Positions 1 to 6,301 of a DNA stretch of 11,277 bases are shown here, piece by piece. The stretch is from NCBI GenBank assembly GCA_049589355.1, contig JBAWAP010000177.1, forward strand, positions 1-11,277, read 5' to 3'. The notes under the pieces are model-generated. The model made no database searches. It had not been told where the DNA came from and was given only the letters and a program-made list of their open reading frames with translations. The first letter of the stretch is position 1, and each line of letters opens with the position of its first letter. The DNA is from JBAWAP01 sp049589355. Its GTDB lineage: Bacteria; Chloroflexota; Anaerolineae; VGOG01. The translations under genes and the position numbers were made by a program.

Positions 1-79
1 AAGCTGTCTTGGGGCCGATGCCCGGTAACCGGTTGAATTCCTCGATGAGCCTGGTCACAGGCTCTGGGGCAATCTGCAT
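1..79 (-). CDS. recR: Recombination protein RecR, N-terminal fragment
   Basis: The reverse strand from the ATG at 79 reads MQIAPEPVTRLIEEFNRLPG followed by IGPKTA, which is the conserved RecR N-terminus including the helix-hairpin-helix motif LPGIGPKTA. Only 26 codons are present before the window edge; the zinc finger and Toprim domains lie outside. RecR works with RecO (and RecF) to load RecA at single-stranded gaps during recombinational repair. The gene lies downstream of ybaB and dnaX on the same strand, the order seen in many bacteria, which supports the call. The gap from the ybaB stop is 79 bases and holds an AT-rich repeat, so co-transcription is likely but not shown. The identification is confident although partial. 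Confidence 0.93.
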   Translation of the reverse strand, partial: MQIAPEPVTRLIEEFNRLPGIGPKTA

Positions 80-97
80 GTCTAATACTCCATCGCC

Positions 98-162
98 CAG
101 TATTCAGTAATCGGTGATCAGTAATCAGCCAACACTGATTACTAACCACTGGTCACTATCAC
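98..162. repeat. AT-rich CAGTAATCAG-type repeat with inverted arms
   Basis: The ybaB-recR gap is filled by variants of one short word: CAGTATT, CAGTAAT, CGGTGAT, CAGTAAT, then the reverse-complement family CTGATTACT and CCACTGGTCACT. AGTAATCAG (120-128) and CTGATTACT (135-143) form a perfect 9-bp inverted repeat around a 6-base loop. The right end overlaps the last codons of ybaB. There is no T-tract, so it is not an ordinary intrinsic terminator. It resembles the low-complexity intergenic repeats built from CAGTNATCAGTNAT words seen in some bacterial genomes; a function is not evident. Confidence 0.55.
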
Positions 163-500
163 ATCAAGCCCGGGATGCGCAGTCCACCAGTTAAGGCGCC
201 CAACTTCTCAGTAGCCAATTCCTGGGATCTCTGCAGGGCCTCGTTCACGGCAGCCGTGACCAGGTCCTCCAGCATCTCCACGTCGTCGGGATCCACCACC
301 TCGGGGGCGATGGAGATGGACTGAATCCTCTGCTGGCCCGTCATCACCACGGTAACGGCTCCGCCTCCCGCGGTGACGGTGATCGTCTCCTCGCTCAAGG
401 CTTCTTGAGCTTCAAGCATCTCCTCCTGGAGCTTTTGGACCTGCCGCATCACGTCCATCTTACCGCCCCCGGGCTGAAATCTTCTTCCCTTCTTGCTCAC
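159..500 (-). CDS. ybaB: YbaB/EbfC-family nucleoid-associated protein
   Basis: This is a small DNA-binding protein of the YbaB/EbfC family (113 residues with the start chosen here; family members are usually about 100-110). The core MDVMRQVQKLQEEMLEAQEA is the long N-terminal helix of the family, followed by the three-strand region (ITVTAGGGAVTVVMTG, then IQSISIAPEVVDPDDVEMLE) and a C-terminal helix (LVTAAVNEALQRSQELATEK). Members dimerise and bind DNA with little sequence specificity, and the gene is characteristically placed between dnaX and recR, as here. I chose the GTG at 500 because GGGAGG lies seven bases upstream of it; the frame is open back to 533, immediately after dnaX, but that longer start has no comparable ribosome site. 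The resulting gap to dnaX is 33 bases, which suggests co-transcription. The short basic stretch SKKGRRFQPGGGK before the helix is longer than usual. Confidence 0.9.
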   Translation of the reverse strand: MSKKGRRFQPGGGKMDVMRQVQKLQEEMLEAQEALSEETITVTAGGGAVTVVMTGQQRIQSISIAPEVVDPDDVEMLEDLVTAAVNEALQRSQELATEKLGALTGGLRIPGLM

Positions 501-533
501 GTTACGTACCTCCCTGCCGATGCGTGGGATCAC

Positions 534-2204
534 TCACTGCACATCTACGACCCGAGCTCCATATTTGCTCACCGCCTCTTGTACAAGGGGGTCCTCAACG
601 ATGGACGAATATTTGTCCCTGGGTGTCTCCTCATCCTCGCTAGCGTCTTTCTGTGGTCTCTTGGCTGGCTCTTGATCTGGCTGTGTTTGTCGCCCGCTCC
701 TGGGCGAGATTACACAACGGATGCGACACGGGCTACTAACTACCTGGCTAATGATACTCTCTACCAGTACCTTGCTCTTGGGTTCCTCGATCTTTTCCTT
801 GTGAAAAGTGTAGTAAAATCCAAGCACGACCTCCTGACCCTCCACGCCCACGGGCTGGCAGGATTTGAGCAGGGCCTCAACGGAACGGTTGCTGAGCTTT
901 ATTTCGTCAAGAATCCGACCCCATTGGCTATTGACGGTATCCAGGGTCAACTCCAGCCCTGTTGAGGTAGCTCTTGACTCTCCCTTGTCTTTCTCTTTGA
1001 CGGACCTGGTCGGCTCGCCGGCTGGAGCCGGTGGGGGGGAAGAGGCCACTCTTGCCCCTGCGGAGGTCCTGAGATCGGCTCCAGAGCTTGGTCGAGCTGC
1101 TGACGGAGCAGCTTTCTTTTCTTCACCCAAGGTGGCATCTATAAAGGCCAACTCCAGGGGCAACTGTGACTGAGCACCAGCCTTGAGGTCAAGGCCAGCC
1201 TGATGGAAAAGTTTAACTACCTTGATCAGTTCCCTGGTTGAGAGCTGTGCTGCTTGGCCCTTCATCTCTTGCAGGGCTTCGGGCGTGACGCGCGCAAGGG
1301 TGGAGCCCTCGCCGACTTTGATCAGGAGCAGCTCACGCAAGTACTCCACTACCTGGTGGTTAAACTGGCGGGGATCAACGCCATCGCCGATAACCCGATT
1401 GATGACGTCAAGGCCCTTAGCCACGTTGCCAGCCACCAGTTGATTCACCAATTCTCCCACTGCCTGAGAGGAGACAGTGCCTAAGACCGACTGCACCTGG
1501 GCTAAGGTGATCTCCTGACCGCCATAGGACATCAACTGATCCAAGAGGCTCTCTGCATCGCGCATGCTTCCCGTAGCGCTGCGTGCGACGAGCTCCAATG
1601 CCGTTGACTCCACAGCCAGCCCCTCTTGCTCAGCGATGTGCTCCAGGAGGCCGACAATGTCTTGGAGGGGAATGCGCCGAAAGTCGAAGCGCTGACAACG
1701 GGAGAGGATAGTGGACGGTATCTTATGGGGCTCCGTGGTGACCAGGACGAAGATCACGTGGGGCGGCGGCTCTTCCAGCGTCTTCAGCAGAGCGTTGAAG
1801 GCCGGTTCGGTCAGCATGTGGGCTTCATCGAGGATATAGACCCTGTAGCGGGCCTCATTAGGGCGGAAGCCCACTTTCTCCCTGATGCCACGCACCTCAT
1901 CAATTCCTCGGTTAGATGCGGCGTCTATCTCGATGAGGTCCAGCAGGCGACCCTCGTTGATCGCCTGACAGATGCGGCACTGGTTACAGGGCTTATCGTC
2001 CTCGGTGGACAAACAATTGACTGCTTTGGCCAGGAGGCGCCCCATCGAGGTCTTGCCTGTGCCTCGAGGCCCAGCGAAGAGGTAGGCGTGGCTGATACGC
2101 CCACTCAGCAGGGCATTCTGGAGGGTGTGAGTCACGTGCCCTTGGCCGACCATTTCGTCGAAAGTGTGTGGGCGCCACTTGCGGTAGAGTGCCTGAGCAG
2201 CCAT
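534..2204 (-). CDS. dnaX: DNA polymerase III subunit gamma/tau
   Basis: This is the clamp-loader ATPase subunit of the replicative DNA polymerase (556 residues). The opening ALYRKWRPHTFDEMVGQ is diagnostic of DnaX. Visible motifs are Walker A GPRGTGKTS (residues 45-53), four zinc-binding cysteines (64, 73, 76, 79), Walker B with DEAH (126-129) and the SRC sensor/arginine-finger motif (168-170). Domain III follows to about residue 360. A Pro/Ala/Ser-rich, poorly conserved linker (roughly 365-420) leads to a C-terminal tau-type domain containing LDTVNSQWGRILDEIKLSN. The start at 2204 is chosen because GGAGGAGG ends five bases upstream; the ATG at 2231 would place this ribosome site inside the gene and adds residues before the conserved MAAQALYRKW. 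The gene heads the dnaX-ybaB-recR cluster. I see no A-rich slippery heptamer that would clearly make a short gamma form by frameshifting. Confidence 0.96.
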   Translation of the reverse strand: MAAQALYRKWRPHTFDEMVGQGHVTHTLQNALLSGRISHAYLFAGPRGTGKTSMGRLLAKAVNCLSTEDDKPCNQCRICQAINEGRLLDLIEIDAASNRGIDEVRGIREKVGFRPNEARYRVYILDEAHMLTEPAFNALLKTLEEPPPHVIFVLVTTEPHKIPSTILSRCQRFDFRRIPLQDIVGLLEHIAEQEGLAVESTALELVARSATGSMRDAESLLDQLMSYGGQEITLAQVQSVLGTVSSQAVGELVNQLVAGNVAKGLDVINRVIGDGVDPRQFNHQVVEYLRELLLIKVGEGSTLARVTPEALQEMKGQAAQLSTRELIKVVKLFHQAGLDLKAGAQSQLPLELAFIDATLGEEKKAAPSAARPSSGADLRTSAGARVASSPPPAPAGEPTRSVKEKDKGESRATSTGLELTLDTVNSQWGRILDEIKLSNRSVEALLKSCQPVGVEGQEVVLGFYYTFHKEKIEEPKSKVLVESIISQVVSSPCRIRCVISPRSGRQTQPDQEPAKRPQKDASEDEETPRDKYSSIVEDPLVQEAVSKYGARVVDVQ

Positions 2205-2231
2205 AAGAACCTCCTCCCAAGTTCTGCCCAT

Positions 2232-2260
2232 AGTTTATCACCGATGGCCGATTTGCGCAA
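2232..2260 (-). promoter_or_regulatory. Candidate promoter for dnaX-ybaB-recR
   Basis: Read on the minus strand there is TTGCGC (2260-2255), a 17-base spacer, and TAAACT (2237-2232), ending 27 bases before the dnaX start. The spacing is ideal, but the hexamers match the sigma-70 consensus only partly (3/6 and 4/6). It is the best candidate I see close to the gene. Confidence 0.33.
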
Positions 2261-2304
2261 GCCCGACCGCAAAGAGGGCGTGCGCAGCGAAAGCCCGGGG
2301 AGTA

Positions 2305-2330
2305 CGAGGGGTGCCCCCTCGCTTTTTTCT
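2305..2330 (+). terminator. Rho-independent terminator, plus strand, between dnaX and tatA
   Basis: CGAGGGG (2305-2311) and CCCCTCG (2315-2321) form a 7-bp GC-rich stem around a TGC loop, followed by C and six T residues (2323-2328). The shape is that of an intrinsic terminator read on the plus strand. No plus-strand gene lies upstream, because dnaX is divergent. It may therefore stop antisense transcription or end an unannotated short RNA. It lies about 70 bases before the tatA promoter. Confidence 0.6.
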
Positions 2331-2341
2331 CTCCCCACATA

Positions 2342-2376
2342 TTGGGGCTTGTGCCGAACCGCTGCGCAAGCCCCAA
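2342..2376. repeat. Long inverted repeat in the dnaX/tatA intergenic region
   Basis: TTGGGGCTTGTGC (2342-2354) pairs with GCGCAAGCCCCAA (2364-2376): 13 bp with one G-T wobble and a 9-base loop. No T-run follows on either strand, so it is not a classical terminator. It lies just upstream of the tatA promoter and upstream of dnaX. It could be an operator-like palindrome or an RNA hairpin; the sequence does not decide. Confidence 0.5.
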
Positions 2377-2397
2377 AGAAATCAGGCGGATGTTGAC

Positions 2398-2426
2398 TTG
2401 TCTTGTTATCAATACCGTGCTATAAT
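2398..2426 (+). promoter_or_regulatory. Sigma-70-type promoter for tatA
   Basis: TTGTCT (2398-2403), a 17-base spacer and a perfect TATAAT (2421-2426) precede tatA, leaving a 5' leader of about 70 bases. A better-matching TTGACT starts five bases earlier (2393) but would give a 22-base spacer, which is too long. The leader shows no riboswitch that I can recognise. Confidence 0.7.
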
Positions 2427-2504
2427 TCTGGTAGTGAATCCACGGTTCTTAAAGAGTTGGTCGAAGAACACCAATATCAGCGAAATTGCCTAAAGGAGGA
2501 AGAC

Positions 2505-2699
2505 ATGATCCCTACGAAAATAGGTGGGGGCGAGTTGGTGATCATCTTGCTGATCGTTGTTATGCTCTTTGGAGCCAGCCGCCTCCGCGAGATCGGCGGC
2601 GCTATGGGCGGCGCGATCCGCGAGTTTCGCAGCGCTATTTCAGGCACAGATGAAGAAAAGAGCAAGGGGGAAAAAGAGGAGGAGAAGAAGGAAACTTAG
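2505..2699 (+). CDS. tatA: Sec-independent translocase subunit TatA/TatE
   Basis: This is a 64-residue protein with TatA layout: a short N-terminus, one transmembrane helix (about residues 9-22, ELVIILLIVVMLFG), the FG hinge (22-23), an amphipathic helix (RLREIGGAMGGAIREFRSAI, 26-45) and a highly charged Glu/Lys-rich tail. TatA forms the size-adjustable pore that moves folded twin-arginine proteins across the cytoplasmic membrane, working with TatC. The start follows AAAGGAGGAAG, a near-perfect ribosome site ending about five bases upstream; the frame is open further upstream but without such a site. The usual Pro in the hinge motif (KLPEIG) is Arg here (RLREIG). No tatC is in the window, so the gene seems to be a single-gene unit bounded by its own promoter and terminator. 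Confidence 0.93.
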   Translation: MIPTKIGGGELVIILLIVVMLFGASRLREIGGAMGGAIREFRSAISGTDEEKSKGEKEEEKKET

Positions 2700-3149
2700 G
2701 ATTGGAGCTCGTCCCTGGGGGCTAGTGCTGCCTCCTTTCCTCGTTCTTTGCTTCTATTGCTGCTCCTCTTTCTAAAGCGTTTTGCCGTTGCCTTGTTTCC
2801 GTTCTTGAAGGGGAGTAGGTCTCCCTTGGAGACCCTCGGCTGAAAAAGCGAAGCGCCCTGCAAGGACGCTGAAAACAGGGCGCTTCAGCGTTGTTTTTTG
2901 TCATCTCAGCCTGGAGCCCTCGGACTGAGCTTGGGGCCACTCCGGCAGGCAGTATAAACACTCAATCGGGAGACTACCTGAGTGGTCATCTGGATAAAAT
3001 CGTCCTGATTACCATTGACTTTGAACACCCTGACTATAGCCCTGCTATCAACGAGCAACTTCTAACCCTTTTTCCTCACTAGCGCATGACTGTCAACTTT
3101 CAGAGGTAGAGAAACTTTAGCAGATGGCTGATGTGGAGGGGAAGAGTCG
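2700..3149. other. Non-coding region between tatA and the subtilase-fold gene
   Basis: I see no convincing gene in these 450 bases. There is a small hairpin, GGTCTCC (2818-2824) with GGAGACC (2828-2834), and the strong terminator at 2850-2900 described separately. From 2901 to 3149 there is only the upstream region of the next gene. Possible promoter words occur there (TTGACT near 3018, several TATA-like words), but none has good spacing, so I do not call a promoter. Confidence 0.6.
2850..2900 (+). terminator. Rho-independent terminator downstream of tatA
   Basis: GAAGCGCCCTG (2850-2860) and CAGGGCGCTTC (2876-2886) form a perfect 11-bp stem with a 15-base loop. After AGCG comes a T-rich run containing six consecutive Ts (2891-2899). 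It lies 150 bases after the tatA stop and ends that transcription unit on the plus strand. Confidence 0.85.
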
Positions 3150-4817
3150 ATGGAGAGTGCACCAATGATGAAAAGCATTTTGCGTTTTCTATTGGTTGTC
3201 CTTGTTCTCATCCTTCCCTGTCTTACCTTCGCCGAAGAGCCAAAGCCGACGATAATCGTCCCAGCCTGTGGCGCGATGGAGTTCGAGGCGGGCGAGGTCA
3301 TTGTCAAATTCAAAGACGGCGTCCCGCAAGCTAGCGTCCAGTCTTTGCTCTTCGCTGAGGGAATGAGCATCCTGCACGAGATGGACAACCTTGGTCTCAT
3401 GCTGCTATCCGTGCCCGAGGGTCGAGAGTTAGAGAAGATAGAGGAGCTAAAGCGCAACCCTCTGGTGGAGTACGCCGAACCCAATTACATCGTTCAGGTT
3501 GCAGATACTGTCGTGGCCGAGCCGGATTACAGTCTCCGCGCCCCAGATGTCATTCCCAATGATCCGCGTTATCCTGGTGATCCTGGGCAGTGGAACCTCC
3601 GCAAGATCGAAGCCCCTGCCGCTTGGGACATTACCACTGGCAGCGATAGAGTGATTATTGCTTTTGTTGACTCGGGCGTTGATCTTGATCACCCTGAGCT
3701 AAAGGACAAGATATGGACGAACCCGGGCGAGATACCGGGCAATGGGGCAGATGACGATGGGAATGGCTATATAGACGATGTGCATGGCTGGGATTTTGTC
3801 AATCGGCACGGCGAACCCCAGGACGACCACTGGCATGGTACTTTTGTGAGCAGCATCGCTGCGGCCGAGACAAACAACGGCGATGGGATGGCAGGAGTAT
3901 CCTGGGGGGCTGAGATCATGCCCGTAAAAGCGATGAATGATCGGTTCGAGTCGGAAACCAGGCACCTAACGGGCGCGATCCAATATGCCGCTGATAATGG
4001 GGCCAAGATCATAAACCTAAGCTGGACACTTTATGGCTCCGACTACCCCCAGGCGCTGCAGAACGCAGTAAACCATGCTCACTCCAAGGGCGCTCTTGTC
4101 GTTGCTGCCGCCGGGGATACTTTCACTAACACCTATAAATATCCGGCCTCTCTTGATTACGTCGTTTCCGTCGCTGCTACTGACCGTAACGATGGGCACC
4201 CTGCTTTCTCGACCTACAATGACAAGGTGGACATCGCCGCACCTGGAGTCGATGTCTTGGGCGTCTACAGCGACACCTATGGGCGGCTCTCCAGCACTCA
4301 TGCCGCCGCTGCCCACGTATCAGGATTGGCAGCACTGATCTGGTCAGTTAATCCTGATCTGACTAACGACGAGGTGGAGCAGATCATCGAGCGCACGGCT
4401 GTTGACCTGGGCGACCCGGGCAAAGATGACTACTTTGGCTACGGACGCATTGATGCCCATGCTGCTGTGATGGCAGGGCTCTGCTACCCTCAAGTAAAAC
4501 CCGATAGTCTTTACTTCCTCGTCTGTAATCACAGCAATCCACCGTCGCAGACGATCACAAGTACGAAATATTGCATGTGGAGCACCGGAGCGGCAGCTCC
4601 TTGGCTCTCCATCAGCCCCTCTGAGGGCTACACGACGGCAGTTTCCGTTGATATAAGCAGCTTGTCAGATTACGACGTTTACACCGCGACAATAACCGCT
4701 ACCAGTGCAATGACCAACTGCGTGAACTACCCGCAAACGATCCCCGTAACCCTCATATATGCGCAGTGCTGGAGAAGCTATCTACCTTTGCTACTCAAGA
4801 ATCATGGGTCCGATTAG
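3150..4817 (+). CDS. Secreted subtilisin-fold (S8) protein, probable pseudoprotease with YLPL tail
   Basis: This is a 555-residue exported protein. Layout: signal peptide (about 1-28, hydrophobic core FLLVVLVLILP, likely cleavage after TFA); a propeptide/fervidolysin-N-like domain (about 44-115, GEVIVKFKDGVP to VEYAEPNYIVQ); a subtilase domain (about 145-445); an Ig-like, BACON-type beta domain (about 450-537, ending IPVTLIYA); and a C-terminal tail SYLPLLLKN. The Asp (D174 in FVDSGVD) and His (H229 in HGT) of the triad are present, as is an Asp-rich, probably calcium-binding insert (NGADDDGNGYIDD). However, the nucleophile motif GTSMAAPHV reads STHAAAAHV, with H384 (codon 4299-4301) in place of Ser. 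The oxyanion Asn is D323 in AAGD (codon 4116-4118). The frame is intact, so this looks like a substituted, non-catalytic family member that may bind rather than cut. The start has GGAGGGG eight bases upstream; Met6 and Met7 are alternatives. No operon partner is obvious: the next gene is 143 bases away. Confidence 0.92.
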   Translation: MESAPMMKSILRFLLVVLVLILPCLTFAEEPKPTIIVPACGAMEFEAGEVIVKFKDGVPQASVQSLLFAEGMSILHEMDNLGLMLLSVPEGRELEKIEELKRNPLVEYAEPNYIVQVADTVVAEPDYSLRAPDVIPNDPRYPGDPGQWNLRKIEAPAAWDITTGSDRVIIAFVDSGVDLDHPELKDKIWTNPGEIPGNGADDDGNGYIDDVHGWDFVNRHGEPQDDHWHGTFVSSIAAAETNNGDGMAGVSWGAEIMPVKAMNDRFESETRHLTGAIQYAADNGAKIINLSWTLYGSDYPQALQNAVNHAHSKGALVVAAAGDTFTNTYKYPASLDYVVSVAATDRNDGHPAFSTYNDKVDIAAPGVDVLGVYSDTYGRLSSTHAAAAHVSGLAALIWSVNPDLTNDEVEQIIERTAVDLGDPGKDDYFGYGRIDAHAAVMAGLCYPQVKPDSLYFLVCNHSNPPSQTITSTKYCMWSTGAAAPWLSISPSEGYTTAVSVDISSLSDYDVYTATITATSAMTNCVNYPQTIPVTLIYAQCWRSYLPLLLKNHGSD

Positions 4818-4960
4818 CTCTTTTGGAATGGGTGGGTTCTGAGCGATTCAGGCGGTGGTCCACGTTTGATTATTTCAGGTCCAACCTCTGGAGCTCTTCC
4901 TCCATCGAGACTCTGCGCCGCTGCAGGTTGGCAATGGGCACCTTGAGACGGAGGCCCATC

Positions 4961-5578
4961 ATGACCCGAATCATTTTGGCGCGCCACGGTCAAACGGAGT
5001 GGAACATCGGATCCGGAGCCAGCGAGCGCTTCCGGGGCCGGGTTGACCTGCCGCTGGACGATATGGGATTGGCTCAAGCTCGTGCTCTGGCAGAGCGCCT
5101 CGCCGACCTCCCCATCGTTGCGATCTACTCCAGCCCCTTGAAGCGAGCAGTGGAGACGGCCCGGCCAACAGCTCGGCAGCTCGACCTGCCGGTCCAGCCG
5201 CTGCCGGGCATCATTGACATCAACTACGGCGACTGGCAAGGATTATCGCACGCCGAGGTCGCCAAGGTCTATCCCGACCTCTATCGGCGCTGGCTAGAGA
5301 AACCCCACCGGGTCAAATTCCCCAGTGGGGAGAGCCTGCGCCAGGTGCGCCTCCGAGGGATGGCCGCTCTGAAAGAAGTCGCCGCCCGCCACGATGATCG
5401 GGTTGTTCTACTGGTGGCCCATCAGGTGGTGAACAAGGTCCTGGTTTGTGGTATGCTAGGACTGGACAATTCCCACTTCTGGCGCATCCGGCAGGACAAT
5501 GGTTGCATCAATGTCTTCGAACACCAGGATGGGATCTTCACAGCAGTGCTGGTCAACGACACCTGTCACCTAAGGTAA
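4961..5578 (+). CDS. Histidine phosphatase family protein (phosphoglycerate mutase-like)
   Basis: This is a 205-residue member of the histidine phosphatase superfamily, which forms a phosphohistidine intermediate. The catalytic RHG is at residues 8-10 (IILARHGQTEWN), the phosphate-binding Arg is probably R62 (SSPLKRAVETA), and the second His is H154 in LVAHQ. The usual acid, normally Glu in an ExxxGxWEG motif, appears as Asp in DINYGDWQG (D86). Such proteins include cofactor-dependent phosphoglycerate mutases, alpha-ribazole-phosphate phosphatase (cobalamin pathway) and many broad phosphatases; the sequence alone does not pick the substrate. The start was chosen because GGAGG lies six bases upstream and RHG then sits near the N-terminus as usual. 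The 3' end overlaps the convergent LysM gene by nine bases. A corrinoid-activation gene lies nearby, but on the other strand, so a cobalamin role is only a guess. Confidence 0.88.
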   Translation: MTRIILARHGQTEWNIGSGASERFRGRVDLPLDDMGLAQARALAERLADLPIVAIYSSPLKRAVETARPTARQLDLPVQPLPGIIDINYGDWQGLSHAEVAKVYPDLYRRWLEKPHRVKFPSGESLRQVRLRGMAALKEVAARHDDRVVLLVAHQVVNKVLVCGMLGLDNSHFWRIRQDNGCINVFEHQDGIFTAVLVNDTCHLR

Positions 5579-6286
5579 GGGATAGGCAGCAACAAGCTGT
5601 CGCTGATTGTCCCGCAGGCTCACTACGTCCCCGGCCTCCCCCCACACTGCCGCGTTCAGCCCCCAGTAGAGATCCGTGGGGCTGTTTCTCCCAGGGCCAG
5701 TGTGAACCCTAACGCTGCCGCCCGTGCCCAGGGATAAGTTGGGAAAGACGTAAACGTGGCCTTGCTGATCGCTGAGAGTCCAGCCCTCCAAACGCACTGG
5801 TGGGCCAGGGTTATAGATCTCGATGAATTCGTTGGCGTAGTTACCGTGAGCGATCACCTCCTCGATGATCACTTGGGGCTGGCTACCCGAGGGGGGGCTC
5901 GTGGAAAGTGGGGTAGGTGGCTCGAAGGGGATTGGCGTATCAGTGGGAGTGGGTGGGGCTGGCGGTAAGCCGTCGACCGGGATGAACAGTTCCTGGCCCA
6001 CGACCAGGAAATTCGGGTCTACCAGGCCGTTGGCTCGCATCAGATCCTCGGTAGAGACATCGAATTCGAGGGCGATCCCATAGAGGCTATCGCCCTGTTG
6101 CACAACATAGACTATCATCTCCGGGGGCTCAACTGACTGGGACGGCTCCTGCAAATGAGTGGCAGCGACGGTCGGCTCAACTGTCCCCGGTACGGCCCTC
6201 CCCCAAACCCGGAAAACGGCAACGCTGATGATCAGGGAGATAATAGCGTTCATCACGATGACGAAGATTGCCTGTTTTTTGGTCAT
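5570..6286 (-). CDS. Membrane-anchored LysM and lamin-tail domain protein
   Basis: This is a 238-residue protein with a basic N-terminus (MTKK), one transmembrane helix or uncleaved signal (about 6-27), a LysM domain (about 59-103, YVVQQGDSLYGIALEFDVST to VGQELFIPVD), a Pro/Thr-rich linker (about 104-137) and a C-terminal lamin-tail (LTD) domain (about 138-238, ANEFIEIYNPG, LEGWTLSDQQG, WGEAGDVVSLRD). LysM binds peptidoglycan or related glycans; bacterial LTDs are beta-sandwich modules of extracellular proteins whose ligands are mostly unknown. The protein would be fixed in the membrane and face the cell envelope. GAGGAG ends about seven bases before the ATG, and the gene starts 15 bases after the stop of the RACo gene, so the two are very likely one operon. 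The 3' end overlaps the convergent phosphatase gene by nine bases. Confidence 0.9.
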   Translation of the reverse strand: MTKKQAIFVIVMNAIISLIISVAVFRVWGRAVPGTVEPTVAATHLQEPSQSVEPPEMIVYVVQQGDSLYGIALEFDVSTEDLMRANGLVDPNFLVVGQELFIPVDGLPPAPPTPTDTPIPFEPPTPLSTSPPSGSQPQVIIEEVIAHGNYANEFIEIYNPGPPVRLEGWTLSDQQGHVYVFPNLSLGTGGSVRVHTGPGRNSPTDLYWGLNAAVWGEAGDVVSLRDNQRQLVAAYPLP

Positions 6287-6301
6287 GGCTCAACTCCTCA
6301 C

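Noticed and set aside
1090..1140. A-rich stretch in dnaX (minus strand, GAAGAAAAGAAAG) as a programmed frameshift site for gamma
   Set aside because: It lacks the A-AAA-AAG heptamer or a long A-run and there is no clear stimulatory hairpin.
1626..2396. A 256-codon plus-strand open frame opposite dnaX
   Set aside because: It is antisense to a clear dnaX, has no recognisable domain, and its composition follows from the dnaX codons.
2205..2400. Searched for an SRP (4.5S/scRNA) gene upstream of dnaX, as found in some Firmicutes
   Set aside because: No GGAAGG/AGCA-type SRP apical loop is present on either strand; only two unrelated hairpins are seen.
4200..4330. Possible frameshift hiding a normal Ser motif in the subtilase-fold gene
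   Set aside because: The frame is continuous through STHAAAAHVSGLAAL and the flanking residues align with the family, so the Ser is substituted rather than shifted out.
4870..4974. A 34-codon minus-strand frame reading MIRVMMGLRLKVPIANLQ onward, with a plausible amphipathic helix
   Set aside because: It has no ribosome site, and it overlaps the start and ribosome site of the phosphatase on the other strand; too short to support.
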